Positions 34,085 through 47,574 are shown, counted from the first letter of the stretch. The stretch is DNA of 64,000 nt from Pseudorasbora parva (GCF_024679245.1 NC_090178.1:4634702-4698701); one strand, 5' to 3'. Made by a program: numbers and translations. The notes: generated from the sequence alone by a model not told the origin.

Positions 34085-35664
34085 TGCTGCAACGACGCGT
34101 CGACGTCATCGATGACGTCGACTACGGAAATACGTCGACGTTCGTGAAATGCGTCGACGCGTCGTGTCAGACGTTCATCTCGCGTAATGTTGGCTTCTGC
34201 TCCTGGTTCTATCACAAAAACCTAGACCGCGAATATCAAAAGTATGGGAATACTTTAAACAGAGGCCAAACAGTGTTTCCCACACATAGACTAATTTGTG
34301 GCGGACTGCCACATAATCAATAACGGCCGCCACATTCGTCATTCATTCATTTTTACGCTATTTAAAAGACGCACGCATATTCGTTTAGCTGCATTTCCTT
34401 AAATTGTCTCTCCGCCCTTTTGCGCGTCTCTTACTCACTCACACACACACGCGTTGCATTCGACCGTAAAACAAGTTTTATTGCATTTTGGCGCATTTAG
34501 TATGACATAGGTTTTAAAACCAGAGCAGTTGAATAACAGAGTTGCGACAAGCCTTCATCACGCGGCAGCGCGCGGTCACGGCGCTCATATAATTCTAAAC
34601 AAACCAGCGCGGTGTCAATCAATACAGAACAGTGTTTCCCAACCGGGATCCCGAGCAAAAGTTGCGGGGACGCACTTACACTTCGGTTCATCTCGCATCT
34701 GATGACGCATCTTTATTATGGGTTGTAACTTGAAAATAATGCTGTATGTATGTTTCTGTCGTTGGATACACGTGCTGACTCCTCAGGTACACTACAACAA
34801 CAGCGATAATAAAAGTAAAACGTGGGCAAAACGGTCTCTCTTTGTAAACTTTATAAAACGCATGCGAGTGCTGCTGTACGTCCGAATATGAGCAGTCATT
34901 TTCACCGTCATCACCCCCGTGTAGCCAGGAGACTCGAATGAGAAGATCTGTCTTTGTGCACTCATCCCAAAGCGCGCAAATATTGAGTTATCTTTCAAAT
35001 CCTGTGCTTAAACGGACAAACTCACAAAAAGTATGTCAAAATGTCATAGCCTACTCTATGCCTTAAGTGAACTTTATACAGAAAATACGACGACTATCCG
35101 TGGGTCTTAAAGGGGCAGTAGCCTTCACTGCTGTCTGTTTAATGTCAAACAAAAGATAAAGACCACTCACTGCTCCTGACTGAATAGCTTTTGTAAGTTT
35201 AATAAGGATTATTTTTTAATTTTAAACAGTTAAATGTGTGGTTATTTTACTTTTGATTACTTAATTCCATTTCTCTACCTAAAAACTAATGTTAGACCTA
35301 CCTGAAAATCCTGAAAAGCATTGTTTATTTTATTCTCATCTTTGCTCAATAGTATTTATTTGTGCTGCTGCTTCTATTTAAGTTATCTGTTCTTATTTTC
35401 TTTATTTTCATTTGACAGTAGTCCTTTTTCCCCTGAACATAGCAAATACCGAACTGTACTGAAACGTGAACCTAAAACCGTGATACAAAGTGAACTGTGA
35501 GCAGTCTGTACTGATACACCTCTAGCGTAACTTATGCGAGGGGGTGCCACAGAATTTTGAAAAATTTCAAAGGGTAAAAAAATTAATCGTTAGATTAGTC
35601 GACTAATCGAAAAAATAATCGTTAGATTAGTCGACAGAAAAAATAATCGTTAGTTGCAGCTCTA
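34082..35664. mobile_element. hAT-like element TAGTGCTGCAACGA
   Basis: The ends are TAGTGCTGCAACGACGCG and CGTTAGTTGCAGCTCTA, flanked by ATATATAT on both sides (not diagnostic within an AT run). The left end has repeated GTCGACG motifs. The right end has three ATCGTTAGATTAGTCGAC-like units at 35585-35655. The interior has no transposase frame. Confidence 0.78.
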
Positions 35665-36552
35665 ATATATATATATATGGGTCAATGACGAATAAGGTTT
35701 TCAAGATCATTTTTTCTTTTTTTTAAGCAAAATGGTTTTAAAATGCATTTTTATGTCCAAACAAATGTTTTATGTTGCTTCATATTGGTTTTACAGCTTT
35801 TTAGGCAGCATTAATTCATTATTAAACAAGATTTCTGATTTTACCACCCAGAAAATGTCAGGTGGTGCGACCATATATTAATTTAAATAAATATACATTT
35901 AATGTACTTACCACTACTGAGAACTTGTAAATATCAGTCCTTGTAGTGTCTTAAATGCATATTGCATTGTAAATTCCCCTTTCATTTCTTTATTTGTTGT
36001 CTTTTTTATTTCAATTCATATAAATGGCTACTTTTCTATGTGTTCAAACAACAATTTTTCGATAAGGAGTTTTTATTTTTGTTTTTAATTGTTAAAATGG
36101 TTTGTATATGTTATATAAAGTTTTACAGTTATATTTCTTACTTTATTTTGCAATTGCAGTGGAAATTGATACATTTAAATGAAAATATGCTGGTTGCACC
36201 ACCTGACCATGACCGGTCGCACCACCTGACGTTATGATCAATAAAGATTGATATTTACAAGATAAAAGTAAAAATGTCAATGCATTTTATTCTGATTTCA
36301 ATTGCCTTTATTTTAATCCTCAGACCAATTTATGTAACTCAGTAATATAATAATATTTCATTAACAAGAAGTGCAAAACAATACAGACAAAACCTCAAGG
36401 AACAAGTTAAATAAATGAAAACATCTTTTATATGGAACTAGTGCAAATATTGGGCCCAGAATCTATCAATCTATTGTTCATTCAAATAGACACATTAGTA
36501 ACAGTAAGTCAAGATAAAAATAAATAAATAAAAACATTTGATTATCGATTCT

Positions 36553-36613
36553 TTAGAACGTCTCGGTTACGTATGTAACCCTCGTTCCCTGAAGGAGGGA
36601 ATGGAGACGTACG
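36553..36613. repeat. Paired-hairpin repeat unit
   Basis: GGTTACgtatGTAACC is followed at once by GTTCCCTgaaggAGGGAAT, two consecutive hairpins. The ACGTCTC / GAGACGT words frame them. I recognise it as a frequent cyprinid sequence; only one unit is present here. Confidence 0.6.
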
Positions 36614-36796
36614 TCGAACGTGACCAACTGAAAGGGAACTAGAAATTTAAAACATTTCTATTATTAACATGTAATAACTGTGTAATTACCACAAAACATA
36701 ACATCTTAACTTGAGTTGTAATCTATCTAGATGTACACAAAACCTTGCTTTTCTTTTGGCAAGGTACTCTGCCCTTGCAACTGGATCACTTTTTAA

Positions 36797-37408
36797 AGGT
36801 GTCATGAACTGGCTTTTTTATTTTTATTTATACTGTTGTCTGAGGTCAACTAATGATGTTCGTGTGGTTTTTACATTCAAAAACATCATAACTAATAAGT
36901 GATAGTCTACTTTCTACACTGGTTTTGAGGCTCTCTCTCCTGTACGCTGGGTTTTGATGGGCGTGTCACTGGAGACTTAGAAGTAAACGCTGTCAGTTCA
37001 TTGGAGGGAAAGATTGTTTTGAAAGCGGCAACCAGAATGATTCTCTCGACCACAGGGCTCGAGAACATCTTTATCAAACAAACACAATGATTTATTTCTC
37101 ATCCACCCGCGATTGATTGAAATATTATTTTTGTATTGCTTAGCCTGCCCGATCGGTGGATAGAAGCACAAACTGCACACACACACACACACATGGATGT
37201 GCTTATTATTCTGTAGAGGCGTGTTTCGTCAGTCGATGATGTCAGGATGAAGCACAAGACCGTTTGCTGGGCCTGGTGTTTATAAAAGCTTTTCTTTGAC
37301 TAACAAGGAAGTTTTTAGCTCTGAAACTTACAGGATATTCTTATATTACCATGACCTTTTATATATCAAAAGCTCAAGGGAAAGCTGATTTCTCAATTCA
37401 TCACCCCT
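36797..37408. mobile_element. TTAA-flanked MITE with AGGGGTGATGAA ends
   Basis: The left end AGGTGTCATGAACTGG and right end CAATTCATCACCCCT are inverted copies. TTAA lies on both sides (36793-36796 and 37409-37412). A related partial copy ends at 4872. Confidence 0.82.
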
Positions 37409-38505
37409 TTAAATGAGCTCTATGTTGTGCTCTTTTCTCCTTGCTTGATAATGGCATCTACAAAAACAAATGAAAAAAAGATTAATTTAAAGATGCAATA
37501 TGCAATTGTTTTAGTATAAGTGTTGGTTATTCTTGAAGAATATGATTTTTAGATGGACAATGTGCTTAAATGGTTACCCATACCATCATAAAATAAAATA
37601 AAAATATATATGTAGATTGCACCGTTAAACAACTTAATATCTTACAGAAAGCTTTATACATTTATTCAAATGTATTTAATATATTCAAAAACATGAATTA
37701 ACATGACTTTTTTCAGTTCGTTTAACTGCTATTCTGGTCGCGACACCTGACATATTGGTCGCACCACCTGACATTTCAAACTCAATTCAAATCTAACAGG
37801 CATTAGTTTGGACACCTATAAAAATGTTTGACCATGTGCTCAAGGTTATACATAATTTTTTTAATCAAATACACATTTTAATAATAACAACACATTTTCA
37901 AAGTTTTCCAGGGGTCATACCGCCTGACATGATAAGTTGAATCAACCTCATCATTACTCAAAAATGTCAAATTATCTAATATTTATGGGAGGGTGACTAA
38001 CCTTGTTACTGCATCAAATGGGTCCTCTGGGGTCTTTTGTGTAATGTCATATGCTGTCACATGGTTTTCTTAAAGGAACATTGCATAAAATTGCGTTTTT
38101 ATGTCGGTCGCCCTCCCTGACATTTGGAGAAGTCAATTTTTCGGACAAAAGTTTTTTAAGTGTTAAAATAGTTTTGAAATAGGACTGATACACCATTTTC
38201 GCTCATTTATAATGACTTTAACATAAAATCATGCCAAACTATTTAATTAAAAATTTTAATGACAAAATTAACCTTTTTATTGCAGTTTTGTTCTCTGGTT
38301 GCAGGTTCGGACGGTCGCACCGCCTGACATTTTTGGTCTTTCAAACACCAAAACTCAAAAACATCAATTGAATATCAATAAAATGAAAAAGGTTTCTTAT
38401 AAAGGAGATATTGTAGATCAGTTTGATATATGACATGTATTTATTAAAATTATGTTTAGAAAAATAAATCATTTGGACACAAAAAATACATGTCATGTCA
38501 TTGAC

Positions 38506-38507
<2 letters not shown>

Positions 38508-38560
<53 letters not shown>
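38508..38560. repeat. (AT)n microsatellite, right part
   Basis: 53 bp of AT that probably formed one tract with 34002-34081 before the two insertions. Confidence 0.95.
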
Positions 38561-38566
<6 letters not shown>

Positions 38567-38697
38567 GCTTATTAATACATGCACTCGCTACGATCAGAAA
38601 TGTGCATTTTGAAGATAAATATTCCGTTGTGATTTCATATTGACCACCTTTGTGTCTGGTTTCCCCTGCTGACGTCTGCTTCTCTCTGCTCTCGCAG

Positions 38698-38798
38698 GGC
38701 CCGGGGCGGTGTACGGCGGAGGGCCGTCTCTGAACGGCCGTTTATCAGGAGTCGGCCTGTGGTTCTGCCTCTCCATCTCTGTTCTGATGAAGGTCTAA
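38698..38798 (+). CDS. iglon5: IgLON terminal coding exon: GPI-anchor signal
   Basis: It follows a strong acceptor (CTGCTCTCGCAG). Joined to the exon ending at 2869, the split codon A+GG gives Arg. The exon then reads PGAVYGGGPSLNGRLSGVG and LWFCLSISVLMKV before TAA. IgLON proteins end in a short linker and a hydrophobic tail that is replaced by a GPI anchor. The Gly/Ser/Asn-rich stretch would hold the cleavage site and GLWFCLSISVLM is the tail. The RPGAV start matches the position of RPGS/GPGAV in mammalian IgLONs. Length (32 codons plus stop) is normal. Confidence 0.87.
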
Positions 38799-40095
38799 AA
38801 CTTTCCCGCTTCGGAAGGAGTCTTTAAATACGAACCCATCACTGTGAACAAAAAGAAATTATGCATTAATCCAGGAGCCATCGCTACATCACTCGGTCAT
38901 TCCTTCTCTTCCTATTTCCATTCACGCCCGGCCGCATATCACCGCTTCATTTCCCCCTGCCGTCGCCAATGACGGTCACCTTTTAAAGTCCAAACCAGAT
39001 GTGTGATGCAAATGATGTGAACGACAAAGGTAACGGTTCGGTGTCTCATGATGTGCGTGCTGGACATGCTGGTCGTAAAGTGACGGTGTTGACGACGATG
39101 GTTGCGATGTTCGGGTGACCCTTTCGAAGCTGTTTCACCAGCGGACCCTCGGATCCGAATGCAGAGATCTGAGCTGAACGGCGGACCATTCTGACATGCA
39201 TAGCTATGAATGATGTCAAACCACACGTTTTCTTTTCTAGCAAGGGTTAGCAGGAGGGTCACGTCATCTCGGCCCCTCGTTTGTGTTCGTTTGGGCTCTC
39301 GACCCAAAGCGAACATCTGACCCGCGTCCAGCCCTCATATTGTCCTCAAGTCTGTCCATCACTCAGATCGTCCTCAGTGTAAATATATATGCAGTAGAGG
39401 CCACACATTTCACCATTTCCCATCAGCCTCTCTGTTTCAGCCTTTTGGCTTGGATGATATTGCTGCCTTTAAGTCGTGTTGGAATGATCGTATTTACGGG
39501 ATGAGCATGCATTCGCCACCATAATGTCATTATTAGAGGAGAATTACATTTAGAAGTGCTTAAACATTTGAAATTTAAATACTTTTCAAAATGAGTTAAA
39601 TTGCGATGTTATAGTGTTAGAAACGAGGAGTGTGGACACTTTCTGGTTGTCGAACTTTAGTTAATAAAATCACAGCTGTAGACTTCATTCATGCGCTAAA
39701 ATCATTTGCAAACGTGATGCAAAGAGTGAAAGAAATATGAAAGTGCGCAACGTTTCAAAAAAGTTTTGAATGCATCATAATAACGTACAAACTCGTAAGT
39801 AGGAACTTTCCACAAGGACTTGAAGGCAGCAGAAGTTTCCGGCGTATCCTGCCCTGAAACAGTTCATCGACTTCTTGTTGCTTGTGGATAGCATGTACCG
39901 GTTAGAAATGTCCCTCTTGTGACCTCACTTCCTGCACCGACCCCGTTTAACCCCCTGCACTGTGTACATTTTAATCTGCAAGGTTAACTGCTATTACTTT
40001 TTTGGTGTTAATAATGATGATGATGATGATAATAATGATGATGACAATGTTAATAAGTATTTGAATAAATATGATAGTAATTCCATGTGAGAAAA
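38799..40095 (+). other. Candidate iglon5 3' UTR
   Basis: Sequence after the stop codon without recognised transposons. AATAAA at 40064-40069 is followed by an A run and TG-rich sequence, a reasonable first polyadenylation site. Neuronal adhesion genes often have longer 3' UTRs, so it may extend further (see 48428). Confidence 0.45.
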
Positions 40096-43000
40096 AAAAA
40101 ACGTCCGAGCTGATCGCAAGCCATGTGTGTTGAAAATATTTTGTACTAAAAATCACTGAATTCATCAAACAGCAAAACAAAAAAAAACAAAAAAATGACT
40201 TTTTGAAGTATTGTGCTCTGTTTTACCATGATTAACTTTTTTAAAATGGAAGTAATTTGACCAAGTACGTAAAAGAGAGCAATCAGTGAAATGTGAGGGC
40301 GTTTACACACTAGAAAAATCGGTGTCGACCACATCTGGTCCGCATTAAATCCACATGTACCAGATGTGGCCCGGATCTGGCCCGACACTATGTTGCTGCG
40401 TCCGACATTGAATACTTCTTTACTATGTCCAAATTCATAGTATTCGAAAAAGTACCCGGATGATCTACTACTTCTGGCGAGATTCTGAAGCGTTCGTCCG
40501 ATGGACACTTTACTATCCCATGAAGCCACGGGAGAGGGTTTATGAATGGAGCTTATTACGTCCGGATTACATTCATGCTACACTTTTTTTTAAACGGTCG
40601 CAAAGTTCAAATTTAATTGTAGTACTACTCACATTGTACACGATTTTGGACGCAGCTTCTGTTGCTGTCTGGGAACCGTTCGGAGCATGAGAACACACAT
40701 ATACAGTGCGAAGTGCAGCGTCACCTGTCCAAACCATTGCATTTGTTCTTCTCCATTGAGCTCAATGCATTTGCATTGTAAACTCTAGCGTGTAGGCGCC
40801 CTATCATTTCAAATGTGTATTGTATGTATTACAATTTTTTTTTCATGCTGTTGATGACTGTAATGTATGATATATTCTGCCGTAATGATGTAATGTTTAT
40901 GTCTGCCTCGACGACATAACCAAAAGCCTCAGTATCCTGCGGGTACACATCAACATGCTGCGTTCCATTCAAAGGTGACTCTTCCGGCTATAAATGCATG
41001 CATTTACTTCATGCATTATGCTTAGGAAAATGACATATAATGAAGCAATGCTAGCGTTTGTTCTGTAGGTGTGCAGGTTACAGACAGGATCATAGCGTTT
41101 CATGCACATTTGCTGAACATTTATTCATCATGGTGCATTAATTATCCTGCATATCTGCGTGTGAATTTCTGCACAAATTTCACAATCACTGTTGCATTCG
41201 AATGCACTTCTCCAAGTTGAATGGAACGCAGTGTTAGATTCTGTTCGCTGCCTCTTTTTCCGTCCTGAATCAGATTAGCGGGAGATAAAGATGTAATTAG
41301 CCGGCGACTGAGTCGCTAAAGCAAGCGGACCGTCGTATTCTCTCCGTCCCCCATCTGGTGAGCGGCAGGGCTCATAAATCAAGCTCAGTCCAGGCGCTGA
41401 CAGAATCCTCTTCAAGGACAGCTGTGCCTTTGAGTCTCGAGCCTGATGTGGAGTCCGATCCCCTACAGGCTAATTAACCGCCACTTAAGAGCACACGGCG
41501 AAGAGGCTTTGACGTAAAGCAGCGGTGCGCGGCTTAATGCGCTGCGGCCGCTGTGGTGCTTTATGCAACCCTTCACAATGACCCCGCATGAGCGCTAACC
41601 GTTCAGTTTGCAATGTTAATGCTGTATATACTATAATAGGATAATGTTGCGCTCCCTGAATATGTGCTCCATTATTGCATTTCAGCCAGCAATAACCCCG
41701 GAATAAAAACGAAACCTATTTAAAGTTCAATTTAAAGTCTGACGGCCACTATGCCATTATTAATGAACACTGTGCATTCATACATTGTGCACTAATAAAA
41801 GACATTGCATACTACTACTTAGTATTGCATACAGTTCCCGGGAAAAAAAAGTATTTAGACATTTAAACGACACTTGATTGTCTTTGCGTTATCATACATT
41901 AAATACATTAAAAAGTGCAACAACAAAAAAATATATAAAAGTCGTGGAAATTAAGAATTAAAAAATTATTGGACACTTTCTGTGTCAAACATTAATAAAA
42001 TAAACTACAGCTGAAGTGAGTAGTAAAAATCCAAATGCAAAAGTGAGACATTTAATGCAATTGACATTCAGACATTTCCCAGACAGAACCATAGTATTGG
42101 CCCAAATTCGGGCCACATGTGGATTCAACGAGTTCCAGATGTGGGTCAGATCTGGTGCTAGCTGGGATTATCGTGACTTTAGATGTCAAAATACTTTCCT
42201 GCCACTGTATGAGGGTTTCGATTTCAAGCACAAAAGCAGGTGATTTCTCATCTCTTAAACTTTCTATCCCGCTGTCAGACCGCTTCACGCTTTTCCTATC
42301 ATACTCATCATGTTAGCGTCGCCCTCGAGGACCGCCGATCCATCTCTGTGTACATGTATTCTCCTCAAATATAAGTAAACAAAAGAAGAAAAAAAGTATG
42401 AAATGTTGTTGCAATTCTCGGTGTGGGTATAACGCATGTAAATGTCTGTTTTGGGTGGAGTTTATATGGGTGTGTGGTTATCGTGGTGGAGCAATGTTTC
42501 GGGCTGGGATCATTTCCCCTCGTGATTCCCGCGCTGAACTGCAGAGATTGGGATTGAGAGGGGACTGAGATAGAGGTCTGGAATGGAGGACAGATGGGAA
42601 CAGCTCGGATCAGACAGGGAAATCTGCAAAACAAGCAGTGTGTCGAAGGCATACTCACGAGTTTGTGTAACAGTGTATAAGAAAGACGGAAACTAGCTAC
42701 AACTACAATAAAACTGCACGACAAACCCCACTTGTAAATGCATTTTCTGTCCATTTCCCAAACACGTCCTCTGTCCCCATTTACAAACAGCTTACTAATC
42801 ATTGTCTGTGCATATTAAACTGAGATAGAAGTAGGTTGGCAGTTCACCTTTAAATATTCACTAAGTGCAAAAATCCCGCATTGTTATCAGAGGCTATTTA
42901 CACTAACTCCGCCCACTGACGTCTGATTGGGCCAGGCAGAATCATAGAAGTCAACAGTGTAGGTGTAAGGCACATGCCAAAAAAAAGTTTACATCCACCT

Positions 43001-43442
43001 TTAGCCGAACAGCCTTTTCCAATCACAAAAGGGCATTTATTTTCAATAAAAATGAAGAAAATATTCGAAAAGTGGATATAAAGTGTCCAACGTGTAATAA
43101 TTAAGTCTTAGGTTAGGTGTAGGGAGGGATTTATTGTCCCAATAAGGCATTATCCATTAAATATTTTTAATAAATATAATCATTTACACTCTCTGTTATT
43201 ACTGCATATTGTTTAATGTACAACACCGCGGTGAAACTAGTATTTGCCACTATTTATAAGTATAAAAGAAATTGACTACTATTTACACGAAATAGTTTTT
43301 GCCTGTTTACAGCAAAAAGGATAATTATAAAGATGACTGTACGATCTGTTTATTCTAAGCACACGTTTATGTTTGCAGTCGTTGTCTGTTGCTTTAAATG
43401 CCTGAGCTCTTTAAAGCAGAGTGGATTTGATGTGCTCTCATG
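40096..43442. other. Sequence downstream of iglon5, mostly single-copy in appearance
   Basis: Contains a diverged relative of the 14819 MITE (about 40400-40530). Two short CCAGATGTGG-type repeat scraps lie at about 40326-40393 and 42098-42160. 41215-41500 is GC-rich with several TAATTA-like words (GATGTAATTAGCCGG, GGCTAATTAACCGCC) and might be a conserved noncoding element. No exon is called. Confidence 0.45.
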
Positions 43443-44124
43443 GGGTGCGTTTACATGCACGTTCTTAAGCCGATTATGCCCAATAAGCCGACAATGAACA
43501 TGGTCATGTAAACACGGTAACCTGTTTTCTTTTATCGGAGTAATGTCATAAACGGCGTAAGCATAAACCGGTCGGAACAGGTCGTTTTTTGCCTCTTACC
43601 TCGATTTCGCACTGCATGTAAACACATTAACCTGCTTTCTGTCGGTTTATTGAAGTGTGCATGTGTGATAGGTGACAAAAACGCGAACTTACAGCAGATT
43701 TAAACACATCCAGACAGAGCGAGCTAGCGTTTTGCATGAAATAAAGACATATATCACAAACGCAGACTCATTGAAGACCCAGAAAATTGTAAAGAGGTGT
43801 TCTCTTTTCTTATGCAGCCGAAGTAGCCTAGAAGAGGTTCAGTCAAAATGCTTCATAACTGCATAAGGGATAATATGAGCCGTAAATCTCCCGCTGATAC
43901 GGCGCACGCTTTATTTAACACCACAACTGACGTAATATTAGAAAAACTCAGAGTTATACGGACATTATTATTTTTGATGGCACTACAAGGAATTAACCCG
44001 GTTTATAACGCGGTTTACTTGCGTTGTCTGTTTACTGGTTTGCATGTAAACGGGGAAAACTGGTTATTTCAATAAGCTGATTTTTTGGAGTTATCGGCTT
44101 ACTGGTGTGCATGTAAACGCACCC
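43443..44124. mobile_element. MITE GGGTGCGTTTACATGCAC
   Basis: 682 bp with inverted ends GGGTGCGTTTACATGCAC and GTGCATGTAAACGCACCC. Several internal CATGTAAAC words occur near each end. Noncoding. Confidence 0.85.
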
Positions 44125-44299
44125 AATGTTAGCTGGATAAAATCACTCTGAAAGTGAATCCGATAGTTTTTTTTTTTTTTACGATATAGTCGTGGTGTGA
44201 ATTTAGCCGTTTTATATCAAGTGCAGATGAGCCAATGGCAGTTGAGTATGTTGCGTTGGGACCAGAACTTGTACAGTGTTGGTCAAAAACACAAAGGTC

Positions 44300-45420
44300 T
44301 ACATTTTCGATAATGCGATTTATCACGATAACGAATTTGCACGATATTGTTATCGTGCGCACTTTAAAATATCGTAAATAATAATTTATTAACAATTAAT
44401 AATTTTTTTATAATGCACTCAATAATACTTTGCCAATCAACCGTATAAATGCTCAACACCGCTGTATTCTGTGTCAAAGGGACACGCGCTCAGATGTAAA
44501 TGAGAAGCACATGAACGAGTGAAGGAGACGCGCTGCTGAAGTTCCGCTCAGTGACAGCAGAGGGCGCTGATGAACTGCAGAATGGAGCGGTTACCCCGGA
44601 AACCCCGCAAACAAATAAAAACCGCCTGTAGTTTTTAAAACAGCCATTCATTTTTTGTAATCTCAATGTTGTTCATCAAGCACCAAATTCTTAATACTTA
44701 AAGACTTAATCGGCTGTTTATTTTCAAACTTAAACATTTTTATGTTTTAATCTGGACTACAACATGCCCTAATAATTAGAACTGTTCTAATTATTTGTTA
44801 TTGTTCAGTAAAACTTTGAGACATACGACTTCATTAGTTAACATGTTAATTCATTATTACCAAACTGACAATGAAAAATACTTATAAAGAATGAATTATT
44901 CTAAGTAATGTTAATTTCTTAGTTACTGTTTAATAACATTAAAATCAAAATCTAAATAACTTTTTTAATGGACCTAAGATAAAACTAATAATGATCAGTA
45001 TTTCTTAACTAACATTAACAAAAACATTATACTTTCTGTTACAATCTTAATTAATGCATTAACTAATGAGACCGTAATTTTGTAATTTGTAAGCCTACCT
45101 GTTGTTCTTTATAGTCTAATTCTTTTGCACTTTAATCTGTTTGAAAATTGTAGCCTACTTTTACAGCTCTGACAAAAAATCAAGAGACCACTTAACATTG
45201 ATTTCTCATTGATTTTAAGTGTTATGTGGTCTCTTAATTTGTTTTCCAGAGCTGTATATATTTTTGGTGCATTATTGTATTTAAACATTCAGTTATTTTT
45301 GTTATTACAAAAATAGTTCTTAAAGCTGTTATGCTATGGCAACACTTTTTTTTTTTGCAACTTATTTCAATATCGTGATAAAACTTCATCAATTAATCGC
45401 AACATGAAAAATTGATATCG
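44300..45420. repeat. Degenerate ATATCG-type repeat remnants
   Basis: Left part TTTATCACGATAACG / GATATTGTTATCGTG (about 44320-44357) and right part TCAATATCGTGATAAAAC (about 45366) look like opposite ends of one old element with an AT-rich interior. No target duplication could be assigned. Confidence 0.4.
45164..45254. mobile_element. 91-bp TA-flanked MITE
   Basis: CAGCTCTGACAAAAAATCAA and its inverted counterpart ending CCAGAGCTG, with TA on both sides. The arms pair almost to the centre (AGAGACCACTTAA / GTGTTATGTGGTCTCTT). It is a mariner-type minimal hairpin. Confidence 0.88.
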
Positions 45421-47524
45421 GCACATGGCTACTCTCCATATTAAACTGGTTAAACGTAAATTAATTTAAGAGCTAATACCAAGAAAATCTGACCTATGTA
45501 TCTTGAAATTTGGAGCATTTTTATTCATTTTAGTAGCATTTATGCCCCTTGCCCCTGTTCATTTCCACATGATCTATTGATGACACGCAAATTAAAGAGA
45601 ACAGACATAGCCGAATCATATCCATAAGGACCAACACAATCTACCAGTTAGCGTCTGGTTTAAGAGCAGTATTTGGCCAGTAAATAATGGTGCAAACAAC
45701 AATAAATTGACGAGCGCAAACCTTAGCAAATCACTGTGCAATATTTTATATAAATACTCTTTCCCCATACATTTTGCAACTGAAAGGGAAACTCCTGCAA
45801 ATGCATATACAATAAGGTCAGCTGCAAAAATGACCTTCTACTTTCTCCTGAGTGTGTTTTTTTTTTACACCAAAAGAGGGTTTGTGCTGGTGCAGGCTGT
45901 TATAAATCTGGCACTTGATGTGACCAAGCCTTAACTCTCTCATATTCATTGCATAGATCATCGCATGTGATGTTATGATGATTTTGGAAGGAAGTCTGCA
46001 AACAGTTTACTCTGGAGACACTTCCATATAAAACTCATTGAACAGTAAAAGTCATTGTGTTTTTCATCTGCTGCTCTAGATCTAAAGGTGAACTTTTTCC
46101 TGATAAAACCATAATACTGCACATTATTGACTAATTATCATCAATCATAGTGAATTAACAGTGAAAGTTAAACCTGCTTCATTGGGCCACAAGATGGCAG
46201 TGCCAAATCACACGGCATTATGCATTTAGTACCTTTCTTTTACAAGAAAGTGCACAAGTAGTCTTGAAATCACGAGAGTATCATTTATATGTTTACGAAC
46301 AGAAAATGCCTAGGCTGTGCTTTTTGTCCATCAGCACATTTTCCCTGTTTAAAATGGTGGTTTGTTGTTTGACCTGCTGACATATTGCCTCTCTAAAACC
46401 ATCAGACTAGACCAGCCTGACATGAGATGTTGCTTTCAGTATTGCATGTGCTTTTGTTTTTGTTGCACTATATATCCAGTGTTACATAAATAACCAAAAT
46501 ATCTACAGAGAGCATTTGAAAAACTGAAAGTCAGTGCCTATTGATACTGTGTATCTGGAGACAAAATATTAAGACAGTTTGCATGTAGAGCTGGGCGAAT
46601 GTTAGATAGTCCCACCGTTGGTTGTCAAATTCAGATGAAAAGAAGATAAATGGTGCGAGTATAAGCGGGCAGATGCTTGTTATCGGTACTATGTATCACT
46701 AATGTCACAAGATTGTAGTAATTTAAAACGGCTTTAGGCCAGAAACATACGCAGATGTGAATGCTGGGAACTTGTCTATAAACGTCAGCAGTTTCTCAAT
46801 AGGATTGCTGCATCATGAAAGAGAAAACTGACCGTAGAAGACGTGCTGATGATATTGTGTCGTGTCCTGAGACATAGACGTTGCGTTTTAGAGACGCGTG
46901 TGCACATTGCTGTGCTGACGTCTTTGACCGTTGCGTCACATCTCCGTTTTTCAGCATCTTGTGTGATTAGGGCTGCAATTTGAAGTCTAACTCAAAATAA
47001 TTGAGTTTTTAAAAACACATCTTTAGACCATTTGGAGAAAGTTGAGTCAAAGTCAAACGCAGGCATTTGGAAGAAAAAATATATATGTAGGCCTAAATTT
47101 AAGATTTATGTCTGAATTGCAAATAAAATGTCCATGTATTTAGATTACAGCATTTTAATATAAGTGTTTTAAATACACAATAACCAGGTTTATATTTTTA
47201 ATCATCAATAAATCTATTTTTTCATTCTTCTTCCACAGCTAGTCAGGTTTTTTTTAAACCAAGTTCATATGCTTTAGCTGAATAAATGTAACTGATTTCA
47301 CAATCAACAGATTTATGCTGATTGTAAGCAACTTAAATAAATGCATTTTTGAAACAATTAAATTGTTAGATTGCACAAATCTTTCCCATTTAATTTGTGA
47401 CTGACAAATATACATCACATTAAGTTTATCTCAAATTTATGCATACATATTTTTGGTGTAAATTTGATAATGCATGACAATATGATGAATGTGCTTTTAT
47501 AGACGGATGGACGGATAAATGACC
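45421..47524. other. Sequence with nothing recognised
   Basis: AT-rich, short frames only, no inverted ends noted. Confidence 0.45.
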
Positions 47525-47573
<49 letters not shown>

Positions 47574-47574
47574 G
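47525..47574. repeat. (TAGA)n microsatellite
   Basis: About 12 tandem tetranucleotides. Confidence 0.97.

Larger units (their letters stand above)
35679..38507. mobile_element. 2.8-kb element with eight GGTCGCACCACCTGACAT motifs
   Basis: The inverted ends are GGGTCAATGACGAATAAGG and the complement of TACATGTCATGTCATTGACCC, both abutting (AT)n. The motif GGTCGCACCACCTGACAT or a close variant stands at 36192, 36215, 37736, 37757, 37913, 38106 and 38313, and once inverted at 35865-35882. There is no coding frame. A TTAA MITE (36797-37408) and a hairpin repeat (36553-36613) lie inside. I do not recognise a named family. Confidence 0.7.
2870..38697 (+). other. Last coding intron of iglon5, 35.8 kb, transposon-filled
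   Basis: It runs from donor GTGAGT to an acceptor with a strong pyrimidine tract (TTCTCTCTGCTCTCGCAG). The phase on both sides is consistent (A + GG gives Arg). The intron holds nearly all mobile elements of the left half of the window. 2870-3424 and 4153-4640 look single-copy, with nothing recognisable. Confidence 0.85.

Noticed and set aside
34082..35664. Firm hAT call from the 8-bp flank
   Set aside because: The ATATATAT flanks lie in an AT run and prove nothing. The element is called from its inverted ends only.
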